From an uncultured Sutterella sp. (GTDB taxonomy: Bacteria > Pseudomonadota > Gammaproteobacteria > Burkholderiales > Burkholderiaceae_F): a stretch of 20,520 nt of DNA. Made by a program: the position numbers and the translations under genes. The notes beneath the pieces were generated by a model that was not told the DNA's origin, ran no database searches, and saw only the letters and a program-made list of their open reading frames with translations. Of the stretch, positions 6,992 through 14,790 are shown piece by piece. Within the stretch, counting starts at the first letter, position 1, and each line of letters starts with the position of its first letter. The stretch covers positions 1 to 20,520 of the forward strand of contig UQUM01000036.1 of assembly GCA_900544255.1 (NCBI GenBank), in the 5' to 3' direction.

Positions 6992-7693
6992 GTGACGAAA
7001 GACATTGCACCGGGATTGGTGATGGAGGCAGCGCTTCTCACGAGCCCGAAGCCCTTGAAAATCGGTGAACTCGCGCGATTGTTTGCGCATCGCTATACCA
7101 AAGACCGGATTACGCAGGAGCTGGGGAAACTTGCCGAGTTTTGGCAGAACCGCGGCCTGCGGTTGGTGGAAGTCGGCGACGGTTGGCGTTTTCAGACCAT
7201 CCCCGAAATCGCGAATTACTTGGTGCGGCTCGTGGAAGAAAAGGCTCCGAAATATTCGCGCGCCGTGATGGAAACCTTAGCCATCATTGCCTACCGGCAA
7301 CCGGCGACACGCGGCGACATTGAGGAAATTCGCGGTGTCGCGGTGAACCCTAATATCCTGCGTCAGTTGGAGGAACGCGGTTGGATTGAAGTAATCGGTC
7401 ACCGTGAAAGCCCCGGGCGTCCGGCGCTTTTTGCGACGACTCCGCAGTTTCTGAACGATTTGGGATTAAAGAGTTTGTCGGCGCTGCCCCCTTTAAAAGG
7501 GGAAACGCCGCAGGCTCAGGAATTTGAATTGGATTTTTCAGACGAAAAAATCCGGGAGAACTTAGGGAAAGACGCTGCATCGGCGTTGCTCCCTCGGTCC
7601 GAAGTAACGACGGCTTCGGAAAAGAACGAATTAAAACGGACGGCCGTTGAAACGGCTGAGGTGACAAATGACGACGAAGAAAGCAAAGCCTGA
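6992..7693 (+). CDS. scpB: Segregation and condensation protein ScpB
   Basis: ScpB is the dimeric winged-helix partner of ScpA and the SMC ATPase in the bacterial condensin complex, which compacts and segregates chromosomes. The family core is clear: helix EAALLTSPKPLKIGELARLF at the first winged-helix domain; the second domain contains YSRAVMETLAIIAYRQP, the TRGDIEEIRGV turn and the GRPALFATT strand, ending at LGLKSLSALPPL. The last 60 residues are acidic and non-conserved. The start is uncertain: GTG 6992 is the first start after the in-frame stop at 6956, and ATG 7022 would cut into the first helix. The 3' end overlaps rluB by 26 nt. No scpA is present in the window; in many relatives it lies next to scpB. 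Confidence 0.92.
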   Translation: MTKDIAPGLVMEAALLTSPKPLKIGELARLFAHRYTKDRITQELGKLAEFWQNRGLRLVEVGDGWRFQTIPEIANYLVRLVEEKAPKYSRAVMETLAIIAYRQPATRGDIEEIRGVAVNPNILRQLEERGWIEVIGHRESPGRPALFATTPQFLNDLGLKSLSALPPLKGETPQAQEFELDFSDEKIRENLGKDAASALLPRSEVTTASEKNELKRTAVETAEVTNDDEESKA

Positions 7694-9425
7694 AGTGACG
7701 GCGGAAGAAGCGCCGGCTGAAGTGAAGAAACCGGTGCGTCGGACGCGTGTGAAGAAAACGGCGCCGGCGGCAGAACCGGTGACGGTGCCAACGCCGGAAA
7801 CCCCGGCCGAGGAAACGAAGCCCAAGCGTCGCCGCGTCGTGCGAAAGAAGACGGCGGAAACGGCTGCGGCGGAAGTCACCGAAGCGGAGAAACCGACGGA
7901 AGTCACTGAAGTTGAACAGCCGACGGACGTGAAAAAGCCTGCACGCCGTACCCGTACGAAGAAGGCGGTGACAAAGGAAACGCCGACGGCCCCCGTTGAA
8001 ACGCCGGCGGAACCGGTTGAAGCGGCACCTGCGTCGGAAGCGGAAATGCCGAAAGCGGTCGCCCCGGAGACGACGGTTGCGGACGTGAAGAAACCGCGCC
8101 GTCGGACGACCCGTACTGCCAAACCCAAAGTAAAGAAGACGGCTGAAGCGGCCGAGACAGCGGTGGAAACCGTCGTTGCGGCGGAATCGGAAGCGGCGGC
8201 AGTTGAGGAATCCGGCGCAGAGCCCGCGGCGGAAGAAAAAGCACCGGAATCTGCGGATGCAGCCGTAGAAGACGTGTCCGAAAAGACGTTCTGCTCCGAT
8301 AAGGTTTTTGATCCGAAAGTCTTCAGCCGCGGCAAAAAAGCCCAGAAGGATGCCTTGAAAGCCCAGAGCGAAAAGTTGCAGAAGGTGCTTGCCGACGCCG
8401 GTCTCGGCAGTCGCCGCGACATGGAGCAGCTCATTTTGGAAGGCCGTATTTCGGTGAATGGAACGCCTGCCTACATCGGTCAGCGCGTGATGCCCACCGA
8501 TGTGGTGAAAGTGAACGGCCGCGTTGTGAAGCAGGCACAGACGGGAGGTGTCAAAAAAACGCCCCGCGTGTTGGTTTACCACAAGCCCGCGGGCGAAATC
8601 GTGAGCATGGATGATCCGGAAGGGCGTCCTACGGTGTTTGATCATTTGCCCAAGGTGGCGCACGGCCGCTGGGTGGTGGTAGGGCGCCTCGACTTGAATA
8701 CGGAAGGACTCCTGCTCTTTACGACGAGCGGGGAACTCGCAAACCGCCTGATGCACCCTCGCTACGCGATTGAACGCGAATACGCCGTGCGCGCGGCCGG
8801 GGTGATGACCCCCGAAGCGAAGGATGCCCTCTTAAACGGGGTGGAATTGGAAGACGGCCCCGCCGCATTTTCCCTCGTGGAAGAAAAGGGGGGCGAAGGC
8901 GTGAACCGTTGGTACCTCGTCCGCATCAGCGAAGGACGAAACCGTGAAGTGCGACGGATGTTTGCGGCCGTGGGACTCACGGTGAGTCGTCTGATCCGCG
9001 TCCGCTACGGCGCGGTGCAGCTGCCGAAGGATTTGGAACGCGGGACGACGAAGGAACTTTCGGGCGACTGGGTGCGGGCCTGGATGGCCGATTTGGCGGC
9101 GACGGCGCCGCAGGGCAACAACCATCCCAAGAAGAACGGCGGCAAGTTTGCCGGGGACAAGAAGTCGGGGAAATTTGGCAACGGAAAATTCGGCGGCAAG
9201 AAGTCCTTTGGGAAAAAGGGCGGGCGCGGCGATCGGTTTTTTTTTCTGATTCCCGTTCCATTGACGTGCTCCGTTATTTACTTTGCAAGCGGCGAGCTTG
9301 AGCAGTCCTTGCGCGTCTTTTCTCGGGGGCTCGCCGACCCCATGACCCGCCCCGCGCGCGACTTCGGGCGCGGTGACGGAATGCGGGGAAACCGTCGTTT
9401 TAATAAGGGCGGCCGCGGACGTTGA
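7668..9425 (+). CDS. rluB: 23S rRNA pseudouridine synthase RluB-like, with long basic extensions
   Basis: This enzyme isomerises a uridine of 23S rRNA helix 89/90 (U2605 in E. coli RluB). An S4 RNA-binding domain occupies about 236-283, followed by the RsuA/RluB-family catalytic domain with GRLDLNTEGLL and catalytic Asp342, the KPAGEIVS and RMFAAVGL segments. At 585 residues it is about twice the length of E. coli RluB. Residues 1-230 are a Pro/Glu/Ala/Thr-rich region with four basic modules of type KKPxRRTRxKK (20-31, 51-63, 89-100, 141-152). The C-terminal basic Gly/Lys/Phe tail is broken by a hydrophobic stretch at 524-564 starting with three Phe encoded by T9 (9237-9245), after which the basic tail resumes. 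ATG 7668 follows GAGGTG (7658-7663), inside the end of scpB, suggesting translational coupling. Confidence 0.88.
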   Translation: MTTKKAKPEVTAEEAPAEVKKPVRRTRVKKTAPAAEPVTVPTPETPAEETKPKRRRVVRKKTAETAAAEVTEAEKPTEVTEVEQPTDVKKPARRTRTKKAVTKETPTAPVETPAEPVEAAPASEAEMPKAVAPETTVADVKKPRRRTTRTAKPKVKKTAEAAETAVETVVAAESEAAAVEESGAEPAAEEKAPESADAAVEDVSEKTFCSDKVFDPKVFSRGKKAQKDALKAQSEKLQKVLADAGLGSRRDMEQLILEGRISVNGTPAYIGQRVMPTDVVKVNGRVVKQAQTGGVKKTPRVLVYHKPAGEIVSMDDPEGRPTVFDHLPKVAHGRWVVVGRLDLNTEGLLLFTTSGELANRLMHPRYAIEREYAVRAAGVMTPEAKDALLNGVELEDGPAAFSLVEEKGGEGVNRWYLVRISEGRNREVRRMFAAVGLTVSRLIRVRYGAVQLPKDLERGTTKELSGDWVRAWMADLAATAPQGNNHPKKNGGKFAGDKKSGKFGNGKFGGKKSFGKKGGRGDRFFFLIPVPLTCSVIYFASGELEQSLRVFSRGLADPMTRPARDFGRGDGMRGNRRFNKGGRGR

Positions 9426-9467
9426 GCCGATATTTTCGGTCGGTTTGACGAATCATCGTTAAAGCGA

Positions 9468-9495
9468 TTGAAAAACAAACGAAAATCCGTATAAT
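9468..9495 (+). promoter_or_regulatory. Sigma-70 promoter of the rimP-nusA-infB operon
   Basis: TTGAAA (9468-9473), a 16-nt spacer and a perfect TATAAT (9490-9495). It lies 43 nt past the rluB stop and points at rimP. No convincing terminator separates rluB from it, so read-through from scpB-rluB may add to this promoter. Confidence 0.8.
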
Positions 9496-9501
9496 GGCGC
9501 C

Positions 9502-9707
9502 GCACATGAGAGGCAGTCGGTCTTTTAAAATCGACTGAGGATCACGGACGGCGCCGACGGACTTTCCGGCGGCGGCTGATTCGGAGCGCTTCTTCGGATC
9601 GGCGAAGACGGTGAAAATCGTCGGACCGCACCATACTTAAATCCGACGCGGACTTTATTTTTAAAGGTTTCGTGTCGGTTTCCTTCGTCGTAAACGGAGG
9701 AAAAGGG
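9502..9707 (+). other. Structured 5' leader of the rimP operon
   Basis: About 205 nt of probable untranslated RNA between the promoter and the terminator-like hairpin. Visible stems are CAGTCG/CGACTG (9514-9519, 9532-9537), CGCCG/CGGCG around 9551-9573, CTTC/GAAG around 9590-9606, and GACG/CGTC around 9607-9622. No protein-coding signal is seen. It occupies the place of the leader upstream of rimP-nusA in enteric bacteria (where metY and a rimP leader lie), but I cannot show homology. Confidence 0.45.
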
Positions 9708-9732
9708 ATGGGCTTAAAGCCCATTTTTTTTT
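9708..9732 (+). terminator. Terminator-like attenuator overlapping an in-frame ATG upstream of rimP
   Basis: ATGGGC (9708-9713) pairs with GCCCAT (9719-9724) around TTAAA; nine T (9724-9732) follow. This is a minimal intrinsic terminator inside the leader, 24 nt before the rimP start. GGAGGA (9696-9701) lies six bases before the ATG that opens the hairpin, and this ATG is in frame with rimP. Ribosome binding and hairpin formation would compete. A role in attenuating the operon, perhaps by NusA itself, is inference. Confidence 0.6.
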
Positions 9733-9755
9733 ACTTTTTTCGCAAAAACGGACGA

Positions 9756-10328
9756 ATGGCGACAAGCACTGCGCAGATTGCCGAACTCATTGAAAGCACG
9801 GTTACCGGGCTCGGATTTGAGTTCGTGGATTACGAAAAGCTCCCGCACGGCCTCTTGCGTGTCACGATTGACAGCGAGAAAGAGGGAGGCATCACGGTCG
9901 ATGACTGTGAGACGGTGAGCGACCAGATCACACATCTTTTTACGGTGGAAGGCGTCGACTATGAGCGGCTCGAAGTGAGCAGTCCCGGCGTAGATCGCCC
10001 GTTAAAGCGTGCCCGTGACTGGCAGCGTTTTTTGGGGCGCCCCGTGCATGTGGAACTTTACGAACCCCTCAAGGCGGAAGGTTTCCCCGAAGCCGGGCGC
10101 CGTAAGTTGGAAGGACGTGCGCTCGAAGTCGTGGGCGAAGGTCCTGAGGCCGCCGTCCGTTTTTCGTTTGAAGAACTTCACATCGCCCGCACGCCTGCCG
10201 AGGCTGTGAAGGGTAAGAAAGTCGGGAAAAAGGCCCCTGCGGCCGCACCCGTCGTCGTAACGTTTGATTTGGCCGATGTGGATCGCGCCAACCTGATTGC
10301 TGAGCTTGACTTTAGAGGGAAGAAATAA
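9756..10328 (+). CDS. rimP: Ribosome maturation factor RimP
   Basis: RimP binds the free 30S subunit and is needed for its efficient late maturation. The 190-residue product starts with AQIAELIESTVTGLGFEFVDYE, the usual family opening, continues through the RimP N-terminal domain (VDDCETVSDQI, YERLEVSSPGVDRPLK) to about residue 90, and then a C-terminal SH3-like domain ending in VDRANLIAELDF. The start at 9756 fits the family but has only a weak GGA close by. ATG 9708, in the same frame and behind a good GGAGGA, would add 16 residues (MGLKPIFFYFF...) encoded by the terminator-like hairpin and its T tract. GTG 9672 is less likely. It is the first gene of the operon; its stop overlaps the nusA start by one base (TAATG). 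Confidence 0.92.
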   Translation: MATSTAQIAELIESTVTGLGFEFVDYEKLPHGLLRVTIDSEKEGGITVDDCETVSDQITHLFTVEGVDYERLEVSSPGVDRPLKRARDWQRFLGRPVHVELYEPLKAEGFPEAGRRKLEGRALEVVGEGPEAAVRFSFEELHIARTPAEAVKGKKVGKKAPAAAPVVVTFDLADVDRANLIAELDFRGKK

Positions 10329-11818
10329 TGAGCCGCGACATGCTCGATATGGTCGATGTTCTGGCCAATGAAAAAAATGTGGAAAAAGCTGCCGTGTTCG
10401 GCGTGCTGGAAACGGCGCTTGCGAGCGCGGTGAAGAAGGCGCAGTTCCCCGGTGAGGATGCGGACGTCGTGGTGACGGTCGATCAGAACACGGGCGACTG
10501 GACGGCAATCCGTCGCTGGCTTGTGGTGAGCGGTGACGAAGGGTTGCAGGAACCGGATCGCCAGGAAATGCTCGCGGACGTCGAAGACGACTACCCCGGC
10601 ATCAAGGTGGGTGACTACATTGAAAAGCCTGTTGAAAACATTAATTCTTCCGGCCGTCGTTTTGCTCAGGACGCCAAACAGGTCATTTTGCAGCGCCTGC
10701 GTGACGCGGAACGCGAACAGATTCTCCGCGAATTCCTCGCCCGCAATGAAGAAATCATCAACGGTTCCGTGAAGCGCATGATGAAGGAAGGCGCAATCGT
10801 GGAAATCGGGCGTCTGGATGCCCTGTTGCCCCGTTCGGAAATGATTCCGCGTGAAAACCTGCGCAACGGCGACCGGGTGCGTGCCATGGTGCTGCGTGTT
10901 GAGGAAAACGCGAAGGGTAAGCAGGTCATTTTGTCCCGCGCGTGCCCCGACTTCCTCAAGAAGCTCTTTGAACTTGAAGTGCCTGAAATCGAAGAAGGCG
11001 TCGTGGAAATCAAGGCGGCGGCCCGTGATCCCGGCCAGCGTGCCAAGATTGCGGTGATGAGCCGCGACAAGCGTATCGATCCGGTGGGAACCTGCATCGG
11101 TATTCACGGTTCCCGCGTTTCCGCGGTGACGAACGAATTGGCCGGCGAACATATCGACGTCGTGCGTTGGGACGAAAACCCCGTGCAGTACATCGTCGAA
11201 GCATTGAAGCCCGCGAAGGTGACGAAGGTCATGGCCGATGAAGAAGCGAAGTCGATGGACGTGACGGTGGATGAAGACAACCTCGCCATCAGCATCGGCA
11301 AGGGTGGTCAGAATGTGCGTCTCGCTTCCGAACTGACCGGTTGGCAGATCAACATCATGACCGCTGACGAAGCCAACAAGAAGCGCGAAGAGGAAGAAGC
11401 CGCGGCCTGCGCCGAATTCACGAAGGAACTCGGCATGGACGAAGAAAAGGCCCGCGGTCTCTTTGAAGGCGGCATCTACAGCCTCGAAGAACTTGCGTAT
11501 GTGCCCGAATCCGAAGTGGCGTCCCTGGAAATCTTCACCGAAGAAGAACTCGCGGCGGTGCGTGAAAAGGCCCGTACGGTGCTTCTTGCGCAGGCTCTGC
11601 AGCGCGAAGAAAACCTGCGTCAGGCCGACGAAAGTCTCATGGCTTTGGAAGGCGTCGACAACGACCTCGCTGCGAAGCTCGTTGCCGCGGGCGTGAAGTC
11701 CGCCGCCGACGTAGCCGATCTCGCCACCGACGAACTGATGGAAAAGACGGGGCTTGACGAAGAAAACGCGCAGAAACTCATCATGGCAGCGCGCGCGTCT
11801 TGGACGGATGCAGAATAA
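10328..11818 (+). CDS. nusA: Transcription termination/antitermination factor NusA
   Basis: NusA binds RNA polymerase and nascent RNA and modulates pausing, intrinsic termination and antitermination. Domains in order: N-terminal polymerase-binding domain (1-125), S1 domain (about 135-200), KH1 with GIHG (258-261), KH2 with GKGGQN (324-329), and a C-terminal region (about 360-490) with two helix-hairpin-helix acidic repeats, for example LFEGGIYSLEELAYVPESE and ALEGVDNDLAAKLVAAGV. The acidic repeats are a proteobacterial feature; in E. coli they contact the alpha subunit CTD and NusG. The length of 496 residues matches E. coli NusA. The Shine-Dalgarno GAGGGAAG lies within the 3' end of rimP, and the start overlaps its stop codon, so translation is probably coupled. 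NusA may feed back on the terminator-like element upstream of rimP. Confidence 0.96.
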   Translation: MSRDMLDMVDVLANEKNVEKAAVFGVLETALASAVKKAQFPGEDADVVVTVDQNTGDWTAIRRWLVVSGDEGLQEPDRQEMLADVEDDYPGIKVGDYIEKPVENINSSGRRFAQDAKQVILQRLRDAEREQILREFLARNEEIINGSVKRMMKEGAIVEIGRLDALLPRSEMIPRENLRNGDRVRAMVLRVEENAKGKQVILSRACPDFLKKLFELEVPEIEEGVVEIKAAARDPGQRAKIAVMSRDKRIDPVGTCIGIHGSRVSAVTNELAGEHIDVVRWDENPVQYIVEALKPAKVTKVMADEEAKSMDVTVDEDNLAISIGKGGQNVRLASELTGWQINIMTADEANKKREEEEAAACAEFTKELGMDEEKARGLFEGGIYSLEELAYVPESEVASLEIFTEEELAAVREKARTVLLAQALQREENLRQADESLMALEGVDNDLAAKLVAAGVKSAADVADLATDELMEKTGLDEENAQKLIMAARASWTDAE

Positions 11819-11847
11819 GCGTCACTACATAAGGCAGATACAGATAT

Positions 11848-14775
11848 ATGGCGAATAACACAGTTAATGAATTAGCGGCGGAAATGGGTATTCCCGCCAA
11901 GACGCTTCTTTCCCAATTCAAGGCGGCCGGCATTGAAAAAACGGGCGAAACGGACAGCGTGAGTGAAACCGACAAGCGCCTTTTGTTGGAAACGATGCGT
12001 CAGGAACGCGGTTCCCAGAACGCGGGGAAGGTCACGGTGCAGCGTCGTGAAACGACAACTATCCGTCAACGCGACGGCCAGGGCGGCTCCCACACGATCG
12101 AAGTCGAAATGCGCCGCAAGCGCGTTTTCGTGAAGCGTGAAGACGAACGCGCGAAATTGATCGCGGCGGCTCGTGCCGAAGCTGAAGCGAAGGCCCGTGC
12201 GGAACTCGCGAAGAAGGTTGCTGAAGAAGCCGCTCAGAAGGCGAAGGCTGAAAAGGAAGCGGCGGAAGCCGAAAAGCGTGCTCAGGAAGCGGCCGCAAAG
12301 AAGGCGGCTGAAGAAGCCGCTCAGAAAAAAGCCGCGGAAGAAGCGGCGAAGCAGCGCGCGGCCGAAGAAGCTGCGAAGAAGGCTGCGGCGGAAAAGGCGG
12401 CGCAGGAAGCGGCCCGTAAGGCGAAGGCTGAAAAAGAAGCGGCGGAAGCCCGTGCCCGTGCTCAGAAAGCAAAAGCGGCCGTGAAGCCCGCGGTGAAAAC
12501 CGCTGCGGCGCCTGCCGTGGATCCTGCGGCGGCGAAGGCCGAAGCCGAAGCAAAGGCGGCCGAACAGGCGCGCCGTGAAGCGGCCCGCAAGAAGGCGATG
12601 GAAGAAGCCGCGGCTATCCGCGCAATGCTGAGTAAGCCTAAGACTGTTTTGAAGGCGAAGGTCGACCGCGGTGATAAGACCGACCGCAAGGCCGAAGAAG
12701 CCAAGAAGGCGGAAAAGCCTGTCGAACAGAAAAAAGACGCCAAGGAAGCCAAGGACGCGAAGAAACCCGCGCAGAAATCGGGAAATAAACCCGCTAAGAA
12801 CGCGAACAATACGTCGGAACGCGACAGCGGCGCGAAGAAGGGCGGCCGCGGTAAGAAGGGCGACCGTCAGAGCGATCGTTGGAATGACGACGGCGACAAT
12901 CGCCGCAGCAAGATGAAGACTCGCGGCGGTGACGACGGGGAAGAATCCTGGAGCGGGCGCCGTAAGCACCATCCGCATCACGAGCAGCCGGTTCACGAAA
13001 TGCCCTCCGAACCCGTGGTTCGCGAAGTGAGCGTGCCGGAAACGATTTCGGTGGCGGATTTGGCGCATAAGATGGCTGTGAAGGCGACCGAAGTCATTAA
13101 GGTTCTGATGAAGATGGGGCAGATGGTGACGATCAACCAGATGCTTGATCAGGATACCGCGATGCTTCTTGTGGAAGAAATGGGCCACAAGGCGGTTGCG
13201 GCGAAGACCGATGACCCCGAAGCGCTGTTGGGCGAATTGGAAGAAGGTGCGAAGCAGTACCCGGCCGTGCCGCGTCCCCCGGTCGTGACGATCATGGGTC
13301 ACGTCGACCACGGTAAGACGTCGCTGCTGGACTACATCCGCCGCGCCAAGGTCGCTGCGGGTGAAGCGGGCGGCATCACGCAGCACATCGGTGCTTATCA
13401 CGTGAAGACGCCGCGCGGCATCGTCACCTTCCTCGATACTCCGGGGCACGAAGCCTTTACGGCAATGCGCGCCCGCGGTGCTCAGGCGACCGATATCGTG
13501 ATTCTGGTGGTTGCAGCCGACGACGGCGTGATGCCTCAGACGAAGGAAGCCATTGCGCATGCGAGGGCGGCCGGCGTTCCGATGGTGGTGGCGATCAACA
13601 AGGTGGATAAACCCGAAGCCAATCCCGAACGCGTGAAGGGCGAACTCGTTCAGAACGGCGTGCTCCCCGAAGATTACGGCGGAGACGTGCCCTTCTGCCC
13701 GGTGTCCGCAAAAACCGGGCAGGGTGTGGACGAACTCCTTGAAAACGTGCTGCTTCAGGCGGAAATGCTCGAACTCAAGGCACCTGCCGAAGGCAACGCC
13801 AAGGGTATCGTCATCGAAAGCCGTTTGGACAAGGGTCGCGGCCCCGTTGCTTCCGTGCTCGTTCAGTCCGGCCTTTTGAAGAAGGGCGACATTGTTCTCG
13901 CGGGGCAGGCTTTCGGTCGCGTCCGTGCGATGATGAACGAAATGGGTAAGCAGGTTGCGTCCGCCGGCCCCTCGATCCCGGTGGAAATCCAGGGTCTGAG
14001 CGATGTGCCGGCTGCGGGCGACGAATTGATCGTGGTGCCTGATGAACGCAAGGCGCGTGAAGTGGCGCTCTTCCGTCAGGGCAAGTACCGCGACGTGAAG
14101 CTCGCGAAGCAGCAGGCGGCGAAACTCGAAAACCTCTTCTCCGGCGAAAACAACGGCGAAGTGAAGACGCTTGCTTTGATCATCAAGGCGGACGTTCAGG
14201 GGTCGACGGAAGCTCTCGTGCATGCTTTGACGAAGCTTTCCACCGAAGAAGTGCGCGTGCAGGTGGTGCACCAGGCCGTGGGCGGCATTTCCGAAACCGA
14301 CGTCAACTTGGCGGCGGCTTCGAAGGCCGTCATCATCGGCTTTAACGTCCGTGCCGACGGTAATGCCCGTAAGGTGGCCGAACGCGAAGGCATCGACATC
14401 CGCTACTACAACATCATCTACGATGCCGTGGACGATGTGAAGGCGGCCATGAGCGGCATGCTCTCGCCCGAAAAGCGCGAAACGGCGATCGGTCTGCTGG
14501 AAATCCGCCAGACGATCCGAGTACCGAAGGTGGGCCTCATCGCGGGCTGCCGCGTCTTGGAAGGCGTGGTGCGCCGCTCGGCTTCCGCCCGTTTGCTGCG
14601 CGACAACGTCGTCATATGGACGGGCGAACTCGCCTCTTTGAAGCACTTCAAGGACGACGTGCGCGAAGTCCAGGCCGGCAACGAATGCGGTCTTTCGCTG
14701 AAGGGCTACGACGATATCAAGGTGAATGATCAGCTTGAAATCTTTGAAGTCACGGAAGTGGCCCGTACGCTCTAA
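11848..14775 (+). CDS. infB: Translation initiation factor IF-2
   Basis: IF2 is the GTPase that brings fMet-tRNA to the 30S P site and promotes subunit joining. The 975-residue protein opens with an IF2_N domain (NTVNELAAEMGIPAKTLL), then a highly charged Ala/Lys/Glu coiled-coil-like linker (about 100-260), a basic region, and a second IF2_N domain (about 394-445, ETISVADLAHKM). The G domain has G1 GHVDHGKT (484-491), G2 GGITQHIGA, G3 DTPGH (530-534), G4 NKVD (584-587) and G5 SAKTG (620-624). The C-terminal domains II, III and C2 follow and contain DVQGSTEAL and the fMet-tRNA-binding end. The Shine-Dalgarno is weak (AAGG at 11831-11834, 13 nt from ATG). It is 29 nt after nusA in the same operon. 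Confidence 0.97.
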   Translation: MANNTVNELAAEMGIPAKTLLSQFKAAGIEKTGETDSVSETDKRLLLETMRQERGSQNAGKVTVQRRETTTIRQRDGQGGSHTIEVEMRRKRVFVKREDERAKLIAAARAEAEAKARAELAKKVAEEAAQKAKAEKEAAEAEKRAQEAAAKKAAEEAAQKKAAEEAAKQRAAEEAAKKAAAEKAAQEAARKAKAEKEAAEARARAQKAKAAVKPAVKTAAAPAVDPAAAKAEAEAKAAEQARREAARKKAMEEAAAIRAMLSKPKTVLKAKVDRGDKTDRKAEEAKKAEKPVEQKKDAKEAKDAKKPAQKSGNKPAKNANNTSERDSGAKKGGRGKKGDRQSDRWNDDGDNRRSKMKTRGGDDGEESWSGRRKHHPHHEQPVHEMPSEPVVREVSVPETISVADLAHKMAVKATEVIKVLMKMGQMVTINQMLDQDTAMLLVEEMGHKAVAAKTDDPEALLGELEEGAKQYPAVPRPPVVTIMGHVDHGKTSLLDYIRRAKVAAGEAGGITQHIGAYHVKTPRGIVTFLDTPGHEAFTAMRARGAQATDIVILVVAADDGVMPQTKEAIAHARAAGVPMVVAINKVDKPEANPERVKGELVQNGVLPEDYGGDVPFCPVSAKTGQGVDELLENVLLQAEMLELKAPAEGNAKGIVIESRLDKGRGPVASVLVQSGLLKKGDIVLAGQAFGRVRAMMNEMGKQVASAGPSIPVEIQGLSDVPAAGDELIVVPDERKAREVALFRQGKYRDVKLAKQQAAKLENLFSGENNGEVKTLALIIKADVQGSTEALVHALTKLSTEEVRVQVVHQAVGGISETDVNLAAASKAVIIGFNVRADGNARKVAEREGIDIRYYNIIYDAVDDVKAAMSGMLSPEKRETAIGLLEIRQTIRVPKVGLIAGCRVLEGVVRRSASARLLRDNVVIWTGELASLKHFKDDVREVQAGNECGLSLKGYDDIKVNDQLEIFEVTEVARTL

Positions 14776-14790
14776 GGGAGTCGGAACGTT

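Noticed and set aside
5772..7010. A 412-codon Arg/Phe/Leu-rich minus-strand frame opposite the H1-like gene
   Set aside because: Reverse complement of Lys/Ala codon repeats reads as Phe/Leu/Arg/Gly repeats; it runs through a terminator and an intergenic region.
9237..9245. T9 within rluB as an intrinsic terminator
   Set aside because: No inverted repeat stands directly upstream, and the reading frame continues through it.
9672..9755. GTG 9672 as the start of rimP
   Set aside because: No Shine-Dalgarno, and the added residues have no similarity to RimP; ATG 9756 (or possibly 9708) fits better.
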